A DNA stretch of 6,545 bases. Origin: Chlorobium sp. Its GTDB lineage: Bacteria; Bacteroidota; Chlorobiia; Chlorobiales; Chlorobiaceae. The notes under the pieces were generated by a model. It did not search any database, was not told the origin of the DNA, and saw only the letters and a list, made by a program, of their open reading frames with translations. How positions within the stretch are numbered: position 1 is the stretch's first letter; each line of letters starts with the position of its first letter. The stretch covers positions 1 through 6,545 of the forward strand of contig JANQMO010000035.1 in assembly GCA_028280025.1 (NCBI GenBank). Reading direction: 5' to 3'. Below are positions 1 through 5,571 of this stretch, one piece after another. The translations under genes were made by a program, and so were the position numbers.

Positions 1-262
1 CTGTATCGACATCCTGTTTGAGCTCCTTGACAAATTCGGGGATCCTGCCCTTGCCTGCTGCCTTGTTCAGCGCGATCAGACGCTCGAAAATATAGGCGAT
101 CACCATCAGGATAAGCGCCATCAGGACGGCAACAATAGGGCCACCCTTGTACACCGCATGAAAGGTGGAGTCTTCAGGTGTGGTCCCCATCCAGACATAA
201 AACGCAAACGACACTGCGAACGTGACAATGATCAGAAGTGCCGTGAATAATCCCTGTTTCAT
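1..262 (-). CDS. exbB: ExbB/TolQ/MotA-type proton channel protein, partial (C-terminus beyond window)
   Basis: Only the first 87 codons are inside the window. The start is the ATG at 260-262; an in-frame TGA four codons upstream excludes a longer form. The fragment has a hydrophobic helix at about residues 3-24, a short loop containing FHAVYKGGP, a second helix at about 44-67, then ERLIALNKAAGKGRIPEF. This order (helix, short periplasmic loop with GGP, helix, E-R-x-I-x-L-N at the cytoplasmic edge) is the N-terminus of ExbB-like proteins of the Bacteroidota/Chlorobiota. The family forms a proton-driven inner-membrane motor with ExbD that energises TonB. The gene follows a TonB receptor on the same strand, which fits that role, although a terminator lies between them. 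TolQ is the main alternative, because the diagnostic C-terminal helices and the following exbD/tolR gene are not visible. No Shine-Dalgarno sequence is evident. Confidence 0.82.
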   Translation of the reverse strand, partial: MKQGLFTALLIIVTFAVSFAFYVWMGTTPEDSTFHAVYKGGPIVAVLMALILMVIAYIFERLIALNKAAGKGRIPEFVKELKQDVDT

Positions 263-289
263 ATCGTTACGTAGTCAATCGTTAACATT

Positions 290-325
290 AAAAAAAACAC
301 CGGCGCCCTCTCAAGAGGGCACCGG
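290..325 (-). terminator. Rho-independent terminator after the TonB receptor gene
   Basis: A strong hairpin is followed, on the minus strand, by eight T residues (plus-strand A290-A297). The stem pairs 300-303 (CCGG) with 322-325 and 305-310 (GCCCTC) with 315-320, with one mismatch (304/321) and a four-base loop at 311-314. It starts 20 bp past the receptor stop codon and its T-tract ends about 28 bp before the exbB start. The receptor transcript should therefore mostly end here, with exbB read by read-through or from its own promoter. Confidence 0.88.
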
Positions 326-345
326 AATCTGCAAGTCTCCATGTA

Positions 346-2721
346 CTACAGGAGATTGCCGAACTTCAAGCCAAGATAGAACGTCCGCGGCGACATCGGA
401 CCATACACATAGCCCGGATCACGCCCGGCTCCCAAATCGAAGTCATCCTGGTAGGAGTTGAAGATATTCTTTACGCCGCCATAGAACTGCAGACCGGCGT
501 CGTCAATCGGAACAGTGTAGCGCACTCTAACACCTGCATCAAAGAACGGATCGCTCTCGCGAAGTTCCTCGTCCTCGTTGTAGGGAACATCCATCTTCCC
601 GGTATACGTACCGGAGAATGAAATACCCAGCTTATCAGCCGGCTCCCAGTCCACCGTCATAAAACCGTAGGTTTCCGGTGTCCTGTAAAACTTCTTGGTC
701 CCGAACTCCGACTGTGGCTCATCATATTCGCTCGACTGAATGGTGAAACCTGCTTTCATACCAAACTTTGAGGACGGAACCAGATGAGCCTCGAGGTTAA
801 CACCCTGGACAACAGCACCCTCGGCGTTCGCTCGAACTTGTTTTACATATTTTGGCTCGGATACACCGTCACCATCATGGAACCCATCATCATTAAGATC
901 CACAAATTCTGTCGTGTAAGTATCATCGATATAAAACTCCGGGGACGGATCAAAAGGATCGCTCAGGTTCGTGTAGAAGCCCTCGACGAGAAAGCCGTAA
1001 TCGACACCGTTTTGGTAAGTATCGAAATCAAGGGAAACCATGTAGGTTTCACTGGTTTCCGCAACCAGGCCCGGTGCATTCTCAAAGATAACCCTTTTGG
1101 AACCCGACGTTTCGATATGAAGATCTTCGTTGAACACCTGCGGTGCGCGATAGCCATGACCATAGCTAAATCTTGCCTGAAGGTCATCGGTAATCGAATA
1201 CAGCAATGACGCTCTTGGCAGCAGAATATCATCTTTGATATCCGCATCCGGGTCAGCGGCGTTGGTTATCTCGTAGTTATCCCATCGCAGACCGGCAGTC
1301 AATTTGAGATCACCTACGGTCACCTGATACTGGCCAAAAACGCCAAGAATATCGCTCTCCTGATCGGTAATAAGAAAGCCCGGCACACCGGGAGCATCAA
1401 GCTTCCTGTCTTCAAGGGTTTCACGGTTATTCTCAACGCCGACAATCACTTCTGATGGCCCGAAAACCGCCTTGTACTGTGCTCCCAACTGCAGGCTGAG
1501 ATTGTCGGTCTCACCATAAGCATCGAGCTGCCCCCCTTCACCATAATAGGTGCCGCGATCGACATTCTGCGCTGCGACATACATCAGCAACTTATCGTTA
1601 TCCCGGAAATACTGGGTATAGGTCAACGCACCATTGATGATTTCATGCTGGATCGACTCGGCTATGGTAGCCTCATGCTCGATTTGATCAAACTTGTCAC
1701 CGCCGCGACGATCTTCATTGATGGTAAACAAGTCCGCAGTCAGCCTGCCACGATCACCGACTCTTTTAAATGCCCTCAGGCCAAGGGTGGTGTTTTTCAA
1801 TTTGGCAATCTCTGAAAACGTATCGTCGTTTGCGTCAAACGGCTCCCGGTCACGGTAAAAACCGAAAACGGTCATACCCATCTTACTGTCGTCCGAAACC
1901 ACCGATGCATTGACTTTTGCCGTGTAGTCGTTTGCCGCATCACCGAAACCATCCTCACCGACCCCTATGCTGCCGTATGACGCATCAAACTCGTAGGAAT
2001 TCACCAGAGGATCTTTCAGGATCAGGTTGACCGTACCACCGATCGCGTTACTGCCATAAAGCGCGGAACCGGCTCCACGAACAACCTCGATACGCTCGAT
2101 CATGTTGGTCGGAAAAAGCTCGAGCCCATAGACGCCTGCAACCGCGCTGAATACGGCACGCCCGTCAATCAGTATCTGGGAATACGGTCCTTCGAGACCG
2201 TTCATGCGAAGCTGGTTAAAACCGCAGTTCTGACAGTCGTTCTCCATGCGAAGCCCGGTAGCGAAATTGAGGCCCTCGGCGACAGTTGTCGATCCTGTCA
2301 CTTCGGTCAAATCTTCGGCCGAGACAGTCGAGACAATGACGGGCGATTCCTTGCGGGGGACTTCGTCCCTTGAGCCGGTCACGACGATCTCAGTGCCCCG
2401 GACCGCAGTGGAGGCAAGATTGAAATCCAGTGAAGCCGTCTGGCCGTCCTGCACAGAGACGCTCTTCTGCATGCTGGAAAAACCCATGGCACGGACTTCG
2501 ACCGTTCTTGATCCGGAAGGCACACCGGTAACCGTATAGTTACCGTCCTTGTCGGCGGCAACCCCGATCGTGGTACCCTTGACCGTTACAGTTGCATAGG
2601 GAACCGGCTCCCCGTTACTGAGCACCCGGCCCGTCACTGTATCTGCAATCCCCCCCTGCAACGGGATTGCACAAAGTGCCAGGAGAGCACAGAATTGTTT
2701 TAAACGTTTTCTCAAAATCAT
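346..2721 (-). CDS. TonB-dependent outer-membrane receptor (CarboxypepD_reg-like + plug + beta-barrel)
   Basis: A complete 791-residue receptor that should import a large scarce ligand across the outer membrane using TonB/ExbBD energy. Residues 1-26 form a signal peptide (MILRKRLKQF, hydrophobic core, cleavage probably after GGIA). Residues about 27-110 are a CarboxypepD_reg-like domain (VTGRVLSNGEPVPYATVTVKG). A TonB-box-like EIVVTGSRD lies at 111-119. The plug spans about 113-238 with QILIDGR, IERIEVVRGAGSALYGSNAIGG and a CxxC pair (C163, C166) in ENDCQNCGFNQLRMNGL. The barrel spans about 240-791 and ends PRTFYLGLKFGNLL. The start at 2719-2721 is the only one giving a proper signal peptide. 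The gene is divergent from a cluster encoding CbiX-like lipoproteins, a PepSY protein and a metal exporter, and is followed by exbB. This points to a metal complex or metallo-tetrapyrrole (heme or corrinoid) as ligand, but the ligand cannot be read from the sequence. Similar CxNCGF-containing receptors are familiar from Bacteroidota genomes (from memory, unverified). Confidence 0.96.
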   Translation of the reverse strand: MILRKRLKQFCALLALCAIPLQGGIADTVTGRVLSNGEPVPYATVTVKGTTIGVAADKDGNYTVTGVPSGSRTVEVRAMGFSSMQKSVSVQDGQTASLDFNLASTAVRGTEIVVTGSRDEVPRKESPVIVSTVSAEDLTEVTGSTTVAEGLNFATGLRMENDCQNCGFNQLRMNGLEGPYSQILIDGRAVFSAVAGVYGLELFPTNMIERIEVVRGAGSALYGSNAIGGTVNLILKDPLVNSYEFDASYGSIGVGEDGFGDAANDYTAKVNASVVSDDSKMGMTVFGFYRDREPFDANDDTFSEIAKLKNTTLGLRAFKRVGDRGRLTADLFTINEDRRGGDKFDQIEHEATIAESIQHEIINGALTYTQYFRDNDKLLMYVAAQNVDRGTYYGEGGQLDAYGETDNLSLQLGAQYKAVFGPSEVIVGVENNRETLEDRKLDAPGVPGFLITDQESDILGVFGQYQVTVGDLKLTAGLRWDNYEITNAADPDADIKDDILLPRASLLYSITDDLQARFSYGHGYRAPQVFNEDLHIETSGSKRVIFENAPGLVAETSETYMVSLDFDTYQNGVDYGFLVEGFYTNLSDPFDPSPEFYIDDTYTTEFVDLNDDGFHDGDGVSEPKYVKQVRANAEGAVVQGVNLEAHLVPSSKFGMKAGFTIQSSEYDEPQSEFGTKKFYRTPETYGFMTVDWEPADKLGISFSGTYTGKMDVPYNEDEELRESDPFFDAGVRVRYTVPIDDAGLQFYGGVKNIFNSYQDDFDLGAGRDPGYVYGPMSPRTFYLGLKFGNLL

Positions 2722-2771
2722 GTTGCTGCATTGCTTGAATTGTAGGAAAACGCCACCTCACGGGATGACGC

Positions 2772-2800
2772 ATTTGACAAATTTATTTATACGGAGTCAA
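2772..2800 (-). promoter_or_regulatory. Possible sigma-70-like promoter of the TonB receptor
   Basis: On the minus strand, TTGACT (2800-2795, five of six matches to the -35 consensus) is separated by 17 bp from TCAAAT (2777-2772, four of six matches to the -10 consensus). Transcription would begin near 2765, giving a leader of about 44 nt to the ATG. The hexamers coincide with the arms of the TTTGAC/GTCAAA inverted repeat, so a regulator bound there could block transcription. This is prediction by eye in AT-rich DNA and could be chance. Confidence 0.3.
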
Positions 2801-2801
2801 A
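2773..2801. repeat. Inverted repeat TTTGAC-N17-GTCAAA, possible operator
   Basis: TTTGAC at 2773-2778 is the exact reverse complement of GTCAAA at 2796-2801, with a 17-bp AT-rich spacer. The dyad lies about 50-80 bp upstream of the receptor start and overlaps its best promoter candidate. The arms are short and each resembles a -35 box, so the symmetry may be incidental. Confidence 0.3.
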
Positions 2802-2868
2802 ATATAAATAAGCTGCAATAATCCAAGCAAAAAAAGTAACAGTTTCTTCAAAGCACATTCCAGGACAA

Positions 2869-2889
2869 CACAATAGAATCAATATTGTG
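2869..2889. promoter_or_regulatory. Exact 7-7-7 inverted repeat, candidate operator
   Basis: CACAATA at 2869-2875 is the perfect reverse complement of TATTGTG at 2883-2889, separated by seven bases (GAATCAA). The half-site centres are 14 bp apart and the whole site is 21 bp, a usual size for a dimeric helix-turn-helix or Fur-type regulator. An 8-bp palindrome, CAATATTG (2880-2887), overlaps the right arm. The site lies 95 bp from the cbiX-like start and 147 bp from the receptor start, so one regulator could serve both directions. No regulator gene is present in the window, and the arms do not match a box I can name with confidence. Confidence 0.45.
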
Positions 2890-2915
2890 AATGGTCGCAA
2901 CAAGATTATTTTATT

Positions 2916-2944
2916 AAGACAAAATAAATTTAAATAAATATATT
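2916..2944 (+). promoter_or_regulatory. Possible promoter of the CbiX/PepSY/CDF cluster
   Basis: AAGACA (2916-2921, four of six matches to the -35 consensus) lies 17 bp before TATATT (2939-2944, five of six matches to the -10 consensus). Transcription would start near 2951, leaving a leader of about 34 nt to the ATG at 2985. The 21-bp dyad at 2869-2889 would then lie just upstream, in an activator-like position. The call is weak because the DNA here is very AT-rich. Confidence 0.32.
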
Positions 2945-2984
2945 GAGCAGGACTTTTCCGTAAAAACATAAACCAACATACACC

Positions 2985-3923
2985 ATGTTACGCTCGACAA
3001 CCGACTACACCCGCAACCTGCTTGTCATCCTTTTGCTCATGATAGCCGGCTGTACCGCCAAACCGGAAGAATCCGCGGAAATACAACCGGGTAATGACAG
3101 GAAAATCGGCGTGCTCTTGATCAGCCACGGCTCACATTCAGAAACCTGGCGTAATACCCTTTTTGAACTCGAAAAGAACGTCAGTGATCGAATTCAGGAA
3201 AATGGAAAGGTTTCCGGCACGAAATCAGCATTCATGGAATACACTGAACCATCGATTGCAACGCGCCTCAAGGAGTTCGACAATGAAGGCTATACCGATG
3301 TCGTCATCATTCCCATACTGCTTACCGTCAGTTCTCATTCGTTCGATGACATTCCGACAATCATCGGCCTGAAAGAAAACCCGGAATCGGTGGAAATGCT
3401 CAAGCTTGAAAAGATCGAACGATACACACCAAAAGCAACGCCGCATATAACGCCCCTGCTTGATTTCAGCGACATACTCCGGAAAAATGTGCTGAGAAGA
3501 GTAAGAAACCTTTCAAACAATCCTGAGGATGAGGGACTTGTCATCATCGCCTATGGCTCGGAACCCTACGAAAAGGAATGGACTGAACTTTTCGATAAAG
3601 CCGCGAACCATGTCCATGCTGAAACAGGAATCGATGCCTATTCCATCGGCTGGTGCGGTCATATCGTCCGGTACAGTCCCGATTCGACAGCTTCCGCGAT
3701 AAGCAGGGTCCTTGACAAGAAAAAAACAGCACTCGTGATACCATCATTGGTGGCGTTCGATGAAAATTTCCAGATAAAAATCATCGGCGGAGGTATCGAA
3801 AAAGTAGACGACCATGAAACAAGAGTGAAGTACAAGCCTGACGCGATTTTGCCGGACAGCAACATCGAACAATGGATTGTCGACATCTCTGAGGAGTATG
3901 CGGCAAACATCAGTAAACAATAA
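2985..3923 (+). CDS. CbiX-like (sirohydrochlorin chelatase family) lipoprotein, copy 1
   Basis: This 312-residue protein starts with a lipoprotein signal peptide: basic N-terminus, hydrophobic core at 12-22 and lipobox IAGC with Cys23. The mature protein should be lipid-anchored in the envelope. Residues about 40-160 match the CbiX/SirB chelatase fold. They include VLLISHGSH with His48, FMEYTEPSI (83-91) and IPILLTVSSHSFDDIP with His118, the two histidines that bind metal in this family. Residues about 183-300 look like a second, degenerate CbiX half: the HGS position is YGS (190-192), the second histidine is lost, and a WCGH motif (223-226) is present. Cytoplasmic CbiX inserts cobalt, or relatives insert iron or nickel, into sirohydrochlorin. 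An exported form suggests binding, metallation or demetallation of a tetrapyrrole in the periplasm. It is first in the plus-strand cluster, 17 bp before the PepSY gene, and has no Shine-Dalgarno sequence. Family membership is secure; activity and substrate are inferred. Confidence 0.9.
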   Translation: MLRSTTDYTRNLLVILLLMIAGCTAKPEESAEIQPGNDRKIGVLLISHGSHSETWRNTLFELEKNVSDRIQENGKVSGTKSAFMEYTEPSIATRLKEFDNEGYTDVVIIPILLTVSSHSFDDIPTIIGLKENPESVEMLKLEKIERYTPKATPHITPLLDFSDILRKNVLRRVRNLSNNPEDEGLVIIAYGSEPYEKEWTELFDKAANHVHAETGIDAYSIGWCGHIVRYSPDSTASAISRVLDKKKTALVIPSLVAFDENFQIKIIGGGIEKVDDHETRVKYKPDAILPDSNIEQWIVDISEEYAANISKQ

Positions 3924-3940
3924 GTAACAATTGACACGGC

Positions 3941-4510
3941 ATGACTCAAACAACCGGAAATACGTTCAGAAAAGTCAACACGGTGCTCCACCGCGATCTC
4001 GGCTATTTTTTCGCCGCCCTGATACTTGCTTACTCGTTATCGGGGATCGCCCTCAATCATGTTGATGAATGGAATCCCGATTTTATCATCAGCAAAAACG
4101 AGATCGAGCTGAAAGGATCGTATAAAAAGAATGATATCTCTCCTGAACTGATAAGAGATTTCAGCGCGAAGGCTGGAGAATCGAGCTACAGGCTCTATGA
4201 TTTCCCTTCCTCGCGCCAGGTAAAGATCTATTACAAGGACGCAACCCTGATGGTTGATCTGGAAAAGGGTGAAGGATTGTATGAAAAAATCTCACGCCGC
4301 CCTGTTTTTTACCAGGTAAACGTCCTGCATCGAAACAGTGTGGACTGGTGGAAATGGGCTTCTGATGTCTTTGCGGCAATGCTGATCATCATAACGATCA
4401 CCGGGCTGCTCATGCTTCGGGGACCGAACGGATTTTCCGGCAGAGGCAAGTGGTTCTTCGGAGCAGGCTTTATCCCGCCAATCATAGCGCTGGTCTTTCA
4501 GCAACTCTGA
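3941..4510 (+). CDS. Small PepSY-associated transmembrane protein
   Basis: A 189-residue inner-membrane protein. The first helix spans about residues 19-41 and follows LHRDLGYFF (His17), ending at ALNHVDEWNP (His40). A domain of about 95 residues (43-138) is likely periplasmic and of PepSY type, containing YRLYDFPSSRQVKIYY and VDLEKGEG. VLHRNSVDWWKWASD (His130) leads into helix two (about 140-160, ending MLRGPNGFSGRGKW), and a third helix spans about 171-187. The LHR-x-LG...SG start and the LHR...WKW...TGLL end are typical of PepSY_TM proteins related to PiuB and the siderophore reductases FsrB/FoxB. In that group, membrane-edge histidines are linked to heme b and ferric reduction. This protein is much shorter than the classic PiuB-like members, so it is a minimal version. 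It lies between the two CbiX-like lipoprotein genes with gaps of 17 and 35 bp and is probably co-transcribed. A role in electron transfer to an imported metal complex is inference. Confidence 0.85.
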   Translation: MTQTTGNTFRKVNTVLHRDLGYFFAALILAYSLSGIALNHVDEWNPDFIISKNEIELKGSYKKNDISPELIRDFSAKAGESSYRLYDFPSSRQVKIYYKDATLMVDLEKGEGLYEKISRRPVFYQVNVLHRNSVDWWKWASDVFAAMLIIITITGLLMLRGPNGFSGRGKWFFGAGFIPPIIALVFQQL

Positions 4511-4545
4511 ATTTCTGTATCGTTTACAACAATCTTACGAACGCC

Positions 4546-5514
4546 ATGCGATTGCACCGATCCCTGTCGAGAACCCTGGTATTTGCATTCCTTTGCCTTT
4601 CTGCGCTATCCTGCGCCCCGGAACAGCCTGAAAACAGTGAGCGAAAGACTTCCGTTAAAAAGAAAACGGGAGTTCTTCTCCTCAATCACGGCTCCCGTTC
4701 CGAACGCTGGAGAGAAAACTTTGTCAAGCTGGAAAAGAATGTTGCAGAGAAAGTTCTCTCAATCGAGGGCATCGACGGGATACAAACCGTTTTCATGGAA
4801 CATGCCTCTCCATCGATAGCCGATGGACTGAAAGCATATGACCGGGAAGGATACAGCGATATCATCGTGATTCCGATCTTTCTCACGATCGGCTCCCACA
4901 TGTTCGACGACATCCCGACCATCATCGGCATGAAGGAAAATCCTGCATCCATGGAAAAGCTGAAACTCGAAGGCATAGAGCGCTATATACCCAATGCAAA
5001 GACACACCTTGCGCCTCCTCTCGATTATCCGGATATCCTGAAAACAAACGCACTCAGAAGAACGCTTGCTCTTTCGAAAAACACTGAAAAAGAGGGTGTT
5101 GTTCTTGTCGGATACGGATCGACAGCTTTCGATGCACAATGGACCGAGCTCTTCGAAAATGTCGGCTCCTATGTCTGCGAAAAATCCGGCATCAGCGATT
5201 TTACCATCGCCTGGTGCGGCCATATTGCCCATTACAGCCCCGATTCGACCACTGCCGCAATACACCGGATACTGGAAAAAAACAAACGCGCACTGGTTCT
5301 GCCACTGCTCGTATCCAGCAGTGAACAATTCCAGATAGAAATAATCGGGGGAGGAATTGCCGCTGTCACTGATCATCAATCCAGGGTGCGATACAAACCC
5401 GATGCCATTCTTCCCGATCCCGACCTGGAACAATGGATTGTCGATACCGCCGAACAGTATGCAGCCGAAATCATGGAATCGAACGAGACACGACAGGTAT
5501 CCGCTCCTGATTGA
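4546..5514 (+). CDS. CbiX-like (sirohydrochlorin chelatase family) lipoprotein, copy 2
   Basis: This 322-residue paralogue of the first lipoprotein shares roughly 55% identity by eye, with no gaps across the folded part. The key residues therefore carry the same numbers: Cys23 (lipobox ALSC, weaker than copy 1), His48 in LLNHGSR, His118 in IPIFLTIGSHMFDDIP, YGS at 190-192 replacing the second-half HGS, and WCGH at 223-226. It has a longer polar C-terminal tail (ESNETRQVSAPD). I chose the ATG at 4546 because the frame remains open back to an ATG at 4450, but that start would overlap the PepSY gene by 61 bp and add 32 residues that destroy the signal peptide. It starts 35 bp after the PepSY stop codon. 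The role is probably as for copy 1: handling a tetrapyrrole or its metal outside the cytoplasm. Keeping both copies with intact histidines but different surfaces suggests either a heteromer or two related substrates, which is inference. Confidence 0.88.
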   Translation: MRLHRSLSRTLVFAFLCLSALSCAPEQPENSERKTSVKKKTGVLLLNHGSRSERWRENFVKLEKNVAEKVLSIEGIDGIQTVFMEHASPSIADGLKAYDREGYSDIIVIPIFLTIGSHMFDDIPTIIGMKENPASMEKLKLEGIERYIPNAKTHLAPPLDYPDILKTNALRRTLALSKNTEKEGVVLVGYGSTAFDAQWTELFENVGSYVCEKSGISDFTIAWCGHIAHYSPDSTTAAIHRILEKNKRALVLPLLVSSSEQFQIEIIGGGIAAVTDHQSRVRYKPDAILPDPDLEQWIVDTAEQYAAEIMESNETRQVSAPD

Positions 5515-5571
5515 GACGACGCACCAGCCTGTTGACCTTAAATCATTATATACTATCCAAGCGTAGAGATC

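Larger units (their letters stand above)
2722..2984. promoter_or_regulatory. AT-rich divergent promoter region between receptor gene and CbiX/PepSY cluster
   Basis: These 263 bp separate two divergent transcription units and hold no convincing gene; the 60-codon minus-strand reading at 2787-2969 is low-complexity AT-rich sequence. The region contains an exact 7-7-7 inverted repeat (2869-2889), a second dyad (2773-2801) and weak promoter-like hexamers on both strands. I see no cobalamin riboswitch signature (no B12-box-like GCCACTG element) in either leader, and no other riboswitch I can recognise. Confidence 0.6.

Noticed and set aside
784..1209. Plus-strand open frame (141 codons) inside the receptor gene
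   Set aside because: It lies entirely opposite the conserved barrel of the TonB receptor, and its translation resembles no family I know.
2787..2969. Minus-strand 60-codon open frame in the divergent intergenic region
   Set aside because: The DNA is very AT-rich and the translation is a low-complexity hydrophobic string without a credible start context. It also covers the dyad and promoter candidates.
2722..2984. Cobalamin or other riboswitch leader before the receptor or the CbiX-like cluster
   Set aside because: No B12-box-like element, no extended GC-paired structure and no recognisable aptamer motif was seen on either strand.
4450..4545. Upstream in-frame extension of the second CbiX-like gene (32 codons from an ATG at 4450)
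   Set aside because: It overlaps the end of the PepSY gene by 61 bp and replaces the N-terminal signal peptide with an unrelated polar stretch. The ATG at 4546 restores a lipoprotein signal with Cys23, matching the paralogue's numbering.
5532..5554. Possible promoter before the CDF gene: TTGACC (5532-5537) and TATACT (5549-5554)
   Set aside because: Each hexamer is a fair match, but the spacing is only 11 bp, too short for a sigma-70 promoter, and no -35 match lies 16-18 bp upstream of TATACT. An isolated internal -10 is possible but not supported.
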